In this document: piece by piece, positions 34,663 through 46,170 of the stretch | How positions within the stretch are numbered: position 1 is the stretch's first letter | Layout of the letters: every line of letters begins with the position of its first letter | Program-made: the position numbers and the translations under genes | DNA from: Dysidea avara | Lineage: Eukaryota > Porifera > Demospongiae > Dictyoceratida > Dysideidae | Length of the DNA: 64,000 nucleotides | Assembly: GCF_963678975.1 (NCBI RefSeq) | Contig: NC_089277.1 | Coordinates: 24,502,672 to 24,566,671 of the forward strand | Direction: 5' to 3' | Notes under the pieces: model-generated | The model's database searches: none | Told to the model about the DNA's origin: nothing | Seen by the model: the letters and a program-made list of their open reading frames with translations, nothing else

Positions 34663-34909
34663 GTGACTGGGTCTGCGAAAATAGGGCATGTGGGCACATA
34701 ATTTTTTCCTAATTTTTCACATTTTCATGGCTCATAACTTTTGACATCATCCATGAAATTTTCAAAACATATTCCTTAATGTAATTGGCTATATAATAGT
34801 GCAAGTTATAGAATGCAGTTATTTTGTTCCAGTACTGAGATAGGACCCATTGTGTGGCAGGGTGTAGTTTGTGCCCCCATGCCATATTTTCACAGGCCCG
34901 GTCACATAT
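34663..34909. mobile_element. TIR MITE, TGTGACTGGG family, ~250 bp
   Basis: It starts TGTGACTGGGTCTGCGAAAA and ends TTTTCACAGGCCCGGTCACA, followed by TATGCTTTTCAATTTCC. The interior matches 2058-2307. The same genomic site in the third block holds a different element (48745-49773). Confidence 0.85.
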
Positions 34910-36214
34910 GCTTTTCAATTTCCCCATTAAAATTACCTGTTAGCTAGACCTAATTGCATTTTATAAGGAATTATTTTCACCTGATAATATGTACTAATCA
35001 ATCTTGAATATATCCTCTATCAGTTGTAAACTAACCACAGAATTGAAGCCTAGTGATTACCACAACAGTTGTGTATGAATTCTATGTACAGTGATTGGCA
35101 GATATATTCAGTGAAGCTCTGTTTTGTAGGGTAGCTTTTGCTATAATTATGAAAAGATTTGGTAGCTATATATACATGTGCGACTGAATTTACTTAAAAG
35201 GGGTCTTTCACACACGTCCAATTTACTAACTTTCACAATTCATAGCTTCAGCTAGGAAAAAGCTATTGACTTGAAATTTGGTCAGTGGTGAGGTAGCTTG
35301 TAGAGTGTGTGTACAACCATGGCCAGTGAGCACAGAAATGCCATCAACAGGCAGTTTTACATTTTGCCAAACAACTGTTTCTCAATCATAGGTATACAAA
35401 AGCAAAAAGTAGTTGGAGTGGAAATACTATTACTTTAGGAACCTGTGAGACAGTTAAAGTCTGCTAACTCAGGGAGTAACAGTTTTAACATCCCAAATCA
35501 GTGGATGGTTTGAAGTCTTGACAAGTGCCTATAGAGCTTTCCTCCCCTTCACTTGACACAATTAATAGTAGCCATTATGTTTTAATGTCATCATTACCGC
35601 TGTTCCCTTATACCTTCATGATGGCAATGTAAAGTTTTACACTGCTTACAACTTATCTATACAGATAGCATTACATAAGCTGGAAGTCTGACATGACTAT
35701 GTATACAATACAATTACTTTACCAATTTTAAACTTCTGTCTTGGCTTCTGTATACATTTTGTTATGTCTGTTTAGATTAAGACTATTATATCACTTCCCT
35801 CTGTTGCTGTTTGTGAGGAATCATAAGTACTCGAGAGGAAGGCATTAGAGAGGAGGGCTTTAACTGTATTTGTTTTAATGTCTAAAGCTCGTATAAAATG
35901 CATATTTCCATAAATTTGTATACAGTATTATCGATTTTATACTTGTCAATGTGATAAAGGTGCAGATTAATGCATTGCTAACATTTTGTTAGTTGACAAT
36001 TTACCATCTATTGATCATGATGCAATACATTTTAACCTTAATATCTTTTCTACACCTCAAAAGCCTTGTAGCTGAAGTCTCTGTAATTATAAAAGGCTGA
36101 TCTAGTATTGTTGAACGAGACATTATTTCATATTCTATGGAATCTTATTGAACAATGTGATACTGTTGAAGAATCCTGGATGTAGTTTAAGGATGTGTTT
36201 TTGGAGCTGTAGAT

Positions 36215-36870
36215 GTTGTTGCGCCGCAATTGAAATGGCGACACAAAAAGTTAAAGCACTGGTTTTCATATCACACTGTTCACCTAATCAGACAGAAGCG
36301 TCACTTATATTCTAAAATTAAGTCATCACCCTCTCCTTCCCAGTCCTTGATCTCTAAGTATCAACATGTCAGTAATCAGGTATGGAGTAAAACTATAATG
36401 GTTACTAAACATTTTACTGAGTCACTGTGCAAAAACTATTCCAAGGACTAGAGGAAGGTTTGGAATTGGGTAAACTCCAGCAAAGGTAGGCGTGACCCTA
36501 TTCCTGCTCTAACTGATCATATATTGCTACCATCACTAAATTAAATGATGCTGAAATGGCTAAAGTTTTTAAAAGATATTTTTATTCAGTGTTTACTAAG
36601 GAAGATATGACTCATTTTAACACAGTGAAGTCATCTATTGAGTTTTCAACTTCTATTATTGACTCTGTCAATTTTTCACCAGCTACTGTCTGTGACCATC
36701 TATGTAATATCGATGCCTCTAAGGCTTGTGGACCTGATATTTTACCAGGTTTTTTATTGAAACATTGTGCAGAATTCATTGCTACCCCTTTAGCCTACCT
36801 GTTCAATTTGTCCATGTGCACTGGAAAATTACCACAAGACTGGGTAACAGGTAAACTTGGAAGACCATAA
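36215..36870 (+). mobile_element. LINE remnant (upstream linker and start of reverse transcriptase)
   Basis: A frame at 36230-36451 (HLIRQKRHLYSKIKSS) is followed by a second at 36556-36870 with FKRYFYSVFTKED, then SPATVCDHLCNIDASKACGP and LLKHCAEFIATPLAYLFNLS. This is the palm-domain start of non-LTR reverse transcriptases. The element stops abruptly at about 36870, before the catalytic box. Confidence 0.85.
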
Positions 36871-36964
36871 CTTATGGTTCAAGCAACATTTTTTCCCTTT
36901 CTTTGGTCTTAATTTCTGTTTCACTTTATTGTTAGCTAGGTTAAGTTAAAATCTCCAGTTCTTG

Positions 36965-37040
36965 TTAGGCTAGGTAATCCAAAGGCTGCAGCACATGTTG
37001 CTGTCAGACCTTCAGTGCTGGTCACTGTAAAGTGATCTCT
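36965..37040 (+). repeat. SINE/LINE-type tail fragment
   Basis: GGTAATCCAAAGGCTGCAGC, then CAGACCTTCAGTGCTGGTCA and CTGTAAAGT. Matches 2430-2500. Confidence 0.5.
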
Positions 37041-38161
37041 ATTCTTTTACTATATACATTTTTTTTATTTAATAGACAACTATCCCTTTAGGAACCTGCA
37101 AGGAGGCTAACAGTAAGCCTGTGAAGCAGGGAGTCAGAAACCCGTAACTGAAAACTATGCTGAATGCAGAAACAAATCCCAGGCCAGGCAGTGACTTGAT
37201 CCACAGACAGCTGGCACTCTTGGCAAGTGCCTGAGGAGCCACACAACCTGGGATCCAGGACTCCCTCTGCATTCAGCCAATACTTAAACATCTTGACTTC
37301 TAGTTTTTTTCATTAAAGAGACAACTATAATTATAAATGTACCAACAATGATTTCATCAGTAGCCAAGAACTTCAAGTTGTTGAAGTATCATTTGTTAGT
37401 GACAGTTGATTCAACTGGGTGACTATACATAAGATCCTACATACTATTATGTGTAATCTATAGATCTTAATCTTTGTTTGAATAGCAGTAACTCTGCATT
37501 ATGTATAAAGAGAGTACTGGGTACACATATGTATAATAAAATTAATGAGCTGCAGAGTTGAAAATGTTGCCGCGGCGAAGAATGCTATTTTCTCAATTTA
37601 TGGAACCTTTGTGTGGCACTGATTCAGAATTAAGCATAAGTTTTAATCATGCTGTTCAACTGTATCACAAACCTCTGTGTGTGTGTGTTATGTGTGTTAA
37701 ATGTGACTATAAATTAAAGTGGAATAATAATGAGATACTTATCATTGTAGCATATAGTTAAAAAATATTGAATGTTTGGTGAATGTCTATATACTTGATT
37801 GTACTGAATTGTGGTGGTTTTTTTCTAAGTACAGCAGCAAGGTCACAGCAAAAGGATAAATTTTGCAATGGTATAAACTTTGTTGTTGTAACTTATCATG
37901 TAGTTTTAGAACACAATAATTAATATTTGTGTACAGTATAGAGTTAATAATACGTAGAATTAAAAACGTTTAACAGTGCAAAGACATAGCGATGGTCCAC
38001 AGGCAGTGTGCTTCACTGCATGGCTAAAATAATTACACTGATAAAATTGCACAGAATTGCAGTTTGCTAAACATAACATGTATAACAGACAAAAATGCGG
38101 TAGTGCACAAAACAACATTGTAATAAAAGTGTCTGTTTTGATTCATTTGTGATTAATGCTG
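37041..38161. other. 3' flank of gene A; duplicated and locally inverted
   Basis: Bases 37185-37262 resemble another tRNA-like SINE (weak B box on the minus strand). From about 37670 the sequence parallels the 3' flank of the second ADAMTS-like gene (from 52566). The stretch 37897-38125 is inverted relative to it. No gene seen. Confidence 0.5.
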
Positions 38162-38936
38162 TTAAACACATTTTTTACAGCATTTCTTTTCGCACAGATT
38201 GTACCGTTGTAATGGAGTGAGTTTAAATTGTGCCAGTAAAACTTTACAGTCATCACAGCATTGTTTGGGACACGACCCTAAACCATCCAGATGACAATAT
38301 TCTTCTTTGCATACTTCTAAAACTGGACATTCAGGACTACACCTTTGAAATATACTGGGCTTTCCGATTGGGCATCTTTCAGCAGGTAGTGTTTCATTTC
38401 CCAGTTTGCATTCTATCCTTCTTCTTTGTGTGCCATCACAAAGAGCACTACACTGTGAGAACAATATATAACTATGTCTAATCATATAAATATATTATTA
38501 CCCGACTCCATTCTAGTCCCTTCCACTCTGGTTGACATCCTTCACTCTTGTAGCAATCTTGGATGTATGGTGGTTTTGTGGCTGGATCACACTTAATGAA
38601 GTGATGTTCAAATGATGTCTTTCCTTCATAAACACAATATATATTTCTGTATTGTTTACCACGTTCATTGCATACAGCTACACACTATATAAGAAGAAAT
38701 ACAATATACAATATTCAACTAGTGATATACTTACTTCAAACCAGTCTGATGCAACCCATGTTCCTTCACAGTGAGGTCCTTGGCAAGTTCTATTTTTTTC
38801 AAGCTGGTAGTGGATATTTTGTAGGCAAATATTGTAATCCACTATCCTTCCATAGTTTGCACAGCTTACGTTCCTGGTCTGGAAACCTTTACCACATCTC
38901 ACAGAGCACTATACAGATAAGTATTATATAGTTTAT

Positions 38937-39032
<96 letters not shown>

Positions 39033-40417
39033 AGTGAGCATATAGTATTGTGTTGACTACAGTGGTATGTATCTATGCAGTCCACAAACTTACACTGGTC
39101 CAACTAGACTCAACCCACATATACTCATAATGACAACCATTTCCAGTACATGAACTTTTATCTTTACGCTTTGTCAACATACTACAATCAAGTTTGCTTA
39201 TTGACTTTCCACTACCATCTCTACAAATTGCATTACTTCCTTTCTCACACTCAGCAGAACACTACAGATAAGAAAAATGTGGTTTTATGGAATAGAGAGA
39301 TTGTAGTGTAGCACACACTGCACAATGCAATCTCTTTCAAACCAACAGTTGTCATAATTAGCAAGAGTTCATAATATTATGGGGGGGGGAGAGTATCCCA
39401 CTTCTATAGCCTGTACAAACGCGAATTGTGAAACTATGATGCAATACCTATAGTCACCTTTAATCGGGCTTCTGCTCAGCCTATTCAGTGTACTAATATT
39501 ATGAACTCATGCAATTAAAGGTGTGCAAAACATGCTTAACTTACCACACAATCGCCATCAACACATACACCACCAGTCAGACAAGGTGTTCCATCTACCA
39601 CTAAACCTTTCTTAACAGGATGCTGTCCTGGTGAACTACACATTAGTTTGCAGGGATTGCTTTTGGTAATGAATGACATCATCTTCTCTCCAAACATGTT
39701 GCATTGCTCACTTCTAAAGTCGTCATCACCACCTGCACATTTCTGCATACAAAATCAAATAAACCCAAAATTACATTTATCACACATGTAATACAACTTA
39801 AAGGCTGTACATAGGATGTGTCCATCAACTAACACTGTATTAGTACCTAGTTTAATTTTATTTGTTTGGTAATTGCAAACATGTATCTGTAAAGAAACCT
39901 ACAGTTATGTAAGCAATTTCCTTTTATTTCCTACCAAGTATTCAATTGTGGCATGGCTGGATTAGCAAATTATTACGCACATTGTTGTTATAACTGCAAG
40001 TAACATTGAAACTTGAGTTAATGATTACATCGTCAAGGTGCAAAATACCTTACAAAATTTTACCTTCACATTGCAAACTTTAAATTCCTTCTTTGTTTCA
40101 TCACAGTTAGCGTTTCTAAGGGTATATTTGTTGTGGTAATGACAAAAATTACCACACATTTGATGTGCTTTGCATCAATGTTAGCTTACTGGCATAGAAT
40201 GGATCTCTGCATGATTCCTACACCACAGGTACGTGAACAAGCACTCCACTCATAACCCAATGTCTAAAGAGCAATTGTCAATGAGCTACATTTAAAGCCA
40301 TAATTACAGCATACAATCATTCAAACATAATGGATTGGTAACTTTTCCTTAGTTGCTCACCTTGTTAACAATAGAAACCAGAATACTGAAAATTATTAGC
40401 TGTTTGCAATGCTCCAT
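38162..40417 (-). CDS. Secreted ADAMTS-like (TSP1-repeat) protein, gene A, 8 exons, 398 aa
   Basis: Exons on the minus strand: 40417-40361, 40263-40190, 40115-40064, 39742-39545, 39261-39094, 38908-38735, 38684-38502, 38452-38162. All introns are GT-AG and the joined frame is open. Exon 1 is a signal peptide (MEHCKQLIIFSILVSIVNK). Exons 2-3 form a TSP1 repeat with six cysteines (EWSACSRTCGVGIMQRSILC). Exon 4 is an ADAMTS-type Cys-rich module (GTPCLTGGVCVDGDCV). Exons 5-8 hold further TSP1 repeats (ESSWTS|CSVRCGKGFQTR; EWSR|CSALCDGTQRRR) and a C-terminal Cys cluster (YNLCEKKCCKKC) resembling a PLAC domain. There is no metalloprotease domain, so this is an extracellular-matrix-type ADAMTS-like protein rather than an enzyme. 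Its near-identical paralogue is at 54354-56457. Confidence 0.9.
38937..39028. repeat. (GT)n microsatellite in an intron of gene A
   Basis: About 45 GT repeats in the intron between exons 5 and 6. The corresponding intron of gene B (55225-55335) has only a few GT units. Confidence 0.97.
39363..39512. mobile_element. Small TIR element inside intron 4 of gene A
   Basis: AGAGTTCATAATATTA near the left end pairs with TAATATTATGAACTC near the right end. The matching intron of gene B (55504-55640) is 137 bp and lacks it, so it inserted after the duplication. A palindromic relative is at 41923-41978. Confidence 0.75.
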
Positions 40418-40484
40418 CGTCTTCTTGTGCATGTGAACCTGCTTATGATCTTAGTTGAAGTGGTATAATGACTACGTTTTCACA

Positions 40485-40491
40485 ATTTATA
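40485..40491 (-). promoter_or_regulatory. TATA box of gene A
   Basis: TATAAAT on the minus strand, ending 68 bp upstream of the ATG. The same heptamer occurs at nearly the same distance in gene B (56527-56533), and the ~230 bp around it are conserved between the two copies, which suggests a retained core promoter. Confidence 0.55.
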
Positions 40492-40990
40492 CCGTCTTAA
40501 ACAGGAAATCCATAGAAGTGGCTTGTCAAGATTCTCACACTTATGTACAAATACGTCAAGGTATGTACTGTAACCACAACATTTTTGTGGTGTGGTTTAC
40601 TCACACTATCACCAGTGCATTTAACATGGCAACATTCATGAATGCTACTAAGTGCTTTCCTTGACGACCTTCATCAGTACCCACAGAGGCTAAGGTCAGT
40701 TGAAGAAATTGGTTAAGATGGTTTGCTGCTATTGGTAAATGTCAGGTGTATGGATAGATTTAAAGTGGTATGTACAAGGCAGAAATTTTAGACTGTGTTG
40801 TTATTGAAAATCCAAAAAAACACATAATAGGTTTTGAATGCATGTACTGTATAATTTCTTATTCAGTGAAATAGCAGTGCTTAACTACTTCAACCAGAAG
40901 TGGACTGACAATTGTGGACCTAGAAGATATATATGGAACCTCTGTTTGGTAAGTGCCTAGTTGCCCAAACTTCAAAATTAGTTTACTATA

Positions 40991-41229
40991 TGTGACCGAA
41001 TTTGACAAAACAAGGCTTCCACAAACATCCACTTTTATGACTTTGAAGTACCATATCTCAATGTAGGAGTATGCCATTAGTTTCAAATTTTGACCTGGTA
41101 TTGTACTATGCTATGGTAGGATGTTGTGAAAATGTTAGGCCAATAGCTTGCTGAGTAGTCAAGTTACAGCTGGTTAAAGTCAGACAATTGGATGTGTGTG
41201 GAAGCCTTGTTTTGTCAAATTCGGTCGAA
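40991..41229. mobile_element. TIR MITE, TGTGACCGAATTTGAC subfamily
   Basis: TGTGACCGAATTTGACAAAA and CAAGGCTTCCACA at the left pair with TGTGTGGAAGCCTTGTTTTG and TCAAATTCGGTCGA at the right. Same terminal type as the ~1-kb elements at 44269 and 48745. Confidence 0.82.
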
Positions 41230-41299
41230 CACAGAGCTAATATTCTATACCATGATTAATACTTTGAGACAAATCCCAACTCTGTAGACCACAATAATT

Positions 41300-43780
41300 T
41301 ATGCACTAAATTAAGGCAATATTTGTTCTTAACTGTACAGCTTCAGCTCAATTTACAAGTATTTCTTCACCTCCTTTAGTTAGCAATATCAACTTCACAA
41401 TACGCCAATGCCTCTAATGTAGTATTTATATAATTAGCTAAAGTTTCTAACTTACTTTATGAGTAGCAAGACGGACTTGTCTATATCCAGCATAATTTAA
41501 TTACTCCGATTTAATAACCGACACTTTCCCAGGCCATCCATATAATTTATTTAGCCAGCCACTAGGATTAACTAGTTCAAGGACGATCTTATCAAGGGCA
41601 GTTGAGTAGTTATGGCCTGAGGCTAGCTGCCTCAAATTGAAAGGTTTCCTTTGATGTCATCAACATGATTAAGATTAAACTGTGATGGTTGATTTATCTT
41701 GAGAGCATGTGGAGAGTTAAAGAGTTATTTACCAATAACAGTCTTGCTTATAGGCCACCTACAATTGGACACCTGGGATACTGCATCTGTAACTTACAAC
41801 ACTTTGTATTAGGTATGTGTACTGTAAGGCTTTTAGCTATAGTAGCCAAAAATACTTAATAATACCGATGCTAATTGATCTTACTTTCCATGTGGAATGA
41901 GGTTATCTTGAACATGTCTTAGCAAGAGTTCATAATATATATTATTTAGTACTAAATATATATATTATGAACTCTTGGTCTTAGATATCAATAAAAAGTC
42001 AAACTAATAAAGCATAAACATTCCAATTGTATCAGATAATCTACTAAGAGTGTTGATGTGGTCCCACTACACATAATAGCTATAAAGCTTTATGTATTAT
42101 GCAGGTTGTGATTCTTTCACACAAAACGAAGTAACTTTGGTTGTCTATACAAATTTAGTCTCACTGTCTACAATGATTCTGGTACCACACCGTATAACTG
42201 GCACCATACGCATTCTACTTTAGAAACAATTGGTGGTGGCTGTCCCATAAGGCCAATAACTGTCTGTTTTAAATTATAAACAACACTATAGAAATGCCAT
42301 CTAGTAACAATGTTTGATATATGTTTAATAAGGGGCTATATACTAAAAGAGTAAATTTCAAATGACAATGTCTGTGTTTATATATCCTGTCTGCAAGCTT
42401 ACCTGTAATGTACAAACAAATTTATCTCACATTTCTGTTAAAAAATACCATCATTGGCTTCATGCATTTCTTATTCAGTCCAAAGCATTTTCTTATCAAA
42501 CAAAATATATGTTTCAATATCATTTTTATTTGACTATATAACTCACCATAGCAACAATAATTAATACATTTTATAGCACCAGCCATTTATGGAGACAGTT
42601 GTTTTCAATTTCAAGTACTTTCACATCAACCATTACAGTGTAGCTGCTTACGTATACCTATGCACATGATGGTTCTGTTTCAACTGTTACAATGTTACTA
42701 TAATAATGATGACTATGTAAAGTCCTTTGCACCAAATTTGATGATGTCAATTATAGTATTTCCCAACACTTGCTATCTAGTGTACATAACCTAGCAACAA
42801 ATATAATTATTGCATAATTAGACATAAAACAGTCGGTAGTCACAGTTACATGTTTAGTGAGGTACTTATTTCAGATACCATTATCTTAGTAAACTTGTAA
42901 CTATATACATTGTGTATGCCTAATTGTTATTTTAAGGTGTCACTAAGATACCACATACTTGGTGAGGATGTGTTATGAATTCATGTATGTATATATGTAT
43001 AGGTATAGCTATATGTAGGTGTTTGATTCAGTAAACCACTTTGTGAGTATCTGTATAGCCGTGTTGGAAGCTTATTGTATTGTTTCCAGGCTACCAATGA
43101 AGAGCTTTATGTCTGTCAACAAGGTTTCTACCTGAGCACTACATCGCTATTCCACTATGTACAGGTACATGTATTAGAATTATTAGCTTACAGCTGCCAA
43201 TGTCAGGCTCAAAATTAATCTAGGTTGTTTGAATGGAATGTGAGTACCTTACATTTCAGTGTGGACAAAACAGGTGTGAAGTGAAAAGAGCACTTCAAGA
43301 TTAGATTCAAACTAAAGACAGCTTCGTAACTACTGTATCATGTGTGTTGATTCTTGAATTAACTAGCCATTACATTAAAAAACTAGCTACCAAACATTTT
43401 TATATTTTGCTAAGTAAAGTATATCAAGAGCCCCCCTACAAAAAAGAGCTTCACTGAACACATCTACCAATCACTGTACATACCTTAGAATTGGTACAAA
43501 ACTGCTGTGGTAAATAGTAAGTTTCAGTTCTGGGGTTAATTTACAATTGAAAAAGGATATATTCAAGATTGAATAGTACATGTTGTCAGGTACAAATCAT
43601 TCCTTATAAAATGCATTTAGGTCTAGCTAACATGCAGGTAATTTTAATTTTAATGGGGAAATTGAAAGCATATAAACACAGAAATTCTAAAATGTGTAAT
43701 GATAAAACCACAATAGGCAGAAGCCTTAGTAATGACCACAGTACGGGTCATTACCAGCAGCTCCCACTAGCTATACAGTG
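41300..43780. repeat. Segmental duplication block, copy 2 (partly inverted)
   Basis: It carries the landmarks GCAGCTTCAGCTCAATTTAC (41339), CAACATGATTAAGATTAAAC (about 41658), CCTAGCAACAAATATAATTA (42791) and GGCTACCAATGAAGAG (43089). From about 43385 the sequence runs in the opposite direction to the other copies: 43390-43660 is the reverse complement of 34905-35140. Confidence 0.75.
41923..41978. repeat. 56-bp palindrome
   Basis: CAAGAGTTCATAATATATAT pairs with ATATATATTATGAACTCTTG around the centre ATTTAGTACTAAAT. Its termini match those of the intronic element at 39363-39512, so it is probably a minimal copy of that family. Confidence 0.85.
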
Positions 43781-44294
43781 ATTACTAAAGAAGGGAACTA
43801 TACTTGTTAATGAAAATTTAATTGAAATATCTTTGCAAACAGTTTCAACGTAGATATTTGAAGCATACTTCATGCTATGCAGTTGCATTTTCAGTACTTT
43901 TAAATTTTGGCCAAAAAATTATACATGTATATATACAGCTTTGACCCCAGATCCACAAAGTATTTAGTTTAGAATGTAGTCTTTGGGGGACCAGGAATTT
44001 ATTGTTCTCCTATATACTCCTCTTGCATGCATAAAAAACAGTTTAGCATGCAAGAGAGAACTTTCAATGATGTACAAGTACTCAACATATACCAGATTAT
44101 TTGCGATCTGATTTTCAAAAAGGGTCTTACACACAAACAAAATTTTACCAACTATGATGATTCATAACTTTTACATTGAAATAATTAAGCTATTGACTAA
44201 AATTTGGTCAGCTGTGAGACATGACAAAGAGCATTGTATGGAGAAATTTTCACATTTGTATGCTTATATGTGACCGGATTTCATATAACCAGGC

Positions 44295-44399
44295 TAGTCT
44301 CGTCCTCGCAGACCCATTCTCCGGGGTGGCGCTTATCGATTAGAGATTATAAGTGCTCCCTTTGACACCCCGGAGAATGGGTCTGTGAGGACGAGACTA
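44295..44399. mobile_element. 105-bp hairpin MITE with 9-bp target duplication
   Basis: It begins TAGTCTCGTCCTCGCAGACC and ends GGTCTGTGAGGACGAGACTA. Near-complete hairpin. Flanked on both sides by TAACCAGGC (44286-44294 and 44400-44408). The sister copy at 49.75 kb has the uninterrupted site (TATAACAAGGC on its complement). A 9-bp duplication is typical of Mutator-like elements. Confidence 0.88.
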
Positions 44400-44408
44400 T
44401 AACCAGGC

Positions 44409-44503
<95 letters not shown>
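44409..44503. repeat. (AC)n microsatellite
   Basis: About 46 AC repeats at a place where the sister element (49.73 kb) has only four or five, so the tract expanded in this copy. Confidence 0.97.
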
Positions 44504-44507
<4 letters not shown>

Positions 44508-45414
44508 CAAACTTACGTTTTTTTACCAGAAATGGAATGCTGGTCTAACACACTATCATATTCCACACTGTACTTTCTTCAGGACTGGCAAGTCTGGTTT
44601 CTGTAGCAGCTTTCTTCCGACCCTGTCAAAGCCACGAGTGGGAGATTGGCGCCATTAAATGGCCATGGCTTTGTGATAATGGTGTGTAGTGAGCTGGGAC
44701 TTCACAGAGAGCTCGCCAATAGTGTTCTCAGTCAATTTGGAGTGATTTGAGGGCCATGGAGAGCCCAAACTTGGCCTGTCAATTCCATTCGTCTTCTTAC
44801 TTCATTTTATTAAGCCCACCCTCCGCGTATATTACTACCACCTGTGATATTATGCGCACCTATCAATGTATTGCCCCACCCCCCCTCTGGCGTAAGTGGG
44901 GCTTTACAGGGGGAATTGACACGAAACTGCTGCCCCACTATGGGGCATTTGACGATCGTTCAGTAAGTGCCCAAATATCTTTTGTTGTAACTTCCTTCGC
45001 TATGTCAAATTCCGAGTTAATCCCGCGTTGCAACTGGGGCCAACGGTGGGGATTTGACACGATAGGTTTGCCCTACTATGGGGCATTTGACATTCGGCTG
45101 TGTCAAATCCCCACTATAGCCCCATATATTCCCGAGGGGGGGGGGGGGGGCAGTGGGGCAATACATTGATAGCAGGTGCATTACCCGCTCGAAAAAAAGC
45201 TACCCAAAACAGGGCAAATTTTGGGTTTGTACACCCACTCAGTGATAGCTATATGGTAAATAGATGAATAATTGGTGCAAATTTTGTTTGTACAGCTGTA
45301 GACACTGGGAAGTTATTATACAATGATTTAAATACTTAAAATCGCCATATCTCCTAACGATTGGCGAAGCTTTGTGCGTAGAGCCTAGTTTTGTCAAATT
45401 CAGTCACATAGCTA

Positions 45415-45658
45415 TGTGGCTGAATTTGCAAAAGGGGTCTTCCACACACATCCAATTTACCAACTTTCACAATTCATAACTTCAGCTAGGAAAAAGCTAT
45501 TGACTTGAAATCTGGTCAGTGGTGAGTACAAACAAAGAGTAATTAAGGGTTGGAGAATGCTTCAGGCTTATATTTTGCTTGAACACTATAAGTTATGGTT
45601 TTCCAAGTTCATAGAGTTGGATGTGCATGGAATATTTCTTTTCACAAATCCAGTCACA
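45415..45658. mobile_element. TIR MITE, TGTGGCTGAATTTGC subfamily
   Basis: TGTGGCTGAATTTGCAAAAG pairs with TTCACAAATCCAGTCACA. The interior (CAACTTTCACAATTCATAAC, CTTCAGCTAGGAAAAAGCTA) matches the sequences at 35.2 and 50.1 kb. Confidence 0.8.
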
Positions 45659-45814
45659 TGATATTCATTTGTATATGCGAATGACTATAATTAATAATAA
45701 ACTGACTATTAAGAGAATGTGTCACATCAAACTTAAAAATGGTGGCAATTAAATATGTTAATCTGCATCACATTGACAAGTCATTTTTTATAATAAATAG
45801 TAGCTATATCAGCA

Positions 45815-46170
45815 CAAAAACAGCTAAGCTGTGGTCTTAAAAGCCTTGGGTGAAAAGAGCTGTGAAATCAAAGGTGGCGGCCAAGAAATGGGTGCAATGA
45901 TGTTAATGCTAATGATGTTAATGCTAATAAATTTTAATAATTATTAGCATTAACATCATTGCACCCATTTCTTGGCCGCCACCTATGATTTCTAATAATT
46001 ATTAGCATTAACATCATTACACCCATTTCTTGGTCACCACCTTTGATTGCTAAATAATTATTAGCATTAACACCATTGCAGCAACTTCTTGGCCGCCACC
46101 TTTTGATTTAACTTTTTCACCCACTCCACACCCAGGCTTTTAAGACCACACCATTTTTCATAGCTTGGCT
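45815..46170. mobile_element. Long-hairpin MITE with one arm segment triplicated
   Basis: The outer ends (AACAGCTAAGCTGTGGTCTT left, AGCTTGGCTGTTTTTGTG right) and GGTGGCGGCCAAGAAATG identify the 13.73-kb family. In the right half the block TTATTAGCATTAACATCATT + CTTGGCCGCCACC occurs three times in direct tandem (about 45939, 45998 and 46061). The left arm has it once, in the complement. Confidence 0.85.

Larger units (their letters stand above)
32280..35700. repeat. Segmental duplication block, copy 1
   Basis: It contains the ordered landmarks GCAGCTTCAGCTC (32985), CAACATGATTAAGATTAAAC (about 33543), CCTAGCAACAAATATAA (33885), CTACCGATGGAGAG (34185), TTTCAATTTCCCCATTAAAA (34914) and CTTCAGCTAGGAAAAAGCTA (35247). 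The same landmarks recur in the blocks at 41.3-43.8 and 46.4-50.6 kb, and partly at 58.5-60.7 kb. Confidence 0.8.
44269..45408. mobile_element. ~1.1-kb TIR element, TGTGACCGGATTTCA subfamily
   Basis: It starts TGTGACCGGATTTCATATAA and ends TTGTCAAATTCAGTCACA. The whole interior recurs in reverse orientation at 48745-49773 (for example TTTCTTCCGACCCTGTCAAA, GAGCTCGCCAATAGTGTTCT). No transposase was recognised; the 140-codon frame at 44747-45169 has no family features. It contains a hairpin insertion (44295-44399) and an (AC)n tract. Confidence 0.8.

Noticed and set aside
38678..38902. Separate small genes for each minus-strand TSP1-like frame (38162, 38678, 39536; 54354, 54994, 55632)
   Set aside because: Splice sites join them into two eight-exon genes, and their apparent ATGs are internal codons or intron bases.
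44747..45169. 140-codon open frame as a gene
   Set aside because: It lies inside a non-autonomous TIR element, its inverted sister does not keep the frame, and the composition shows no protein features.
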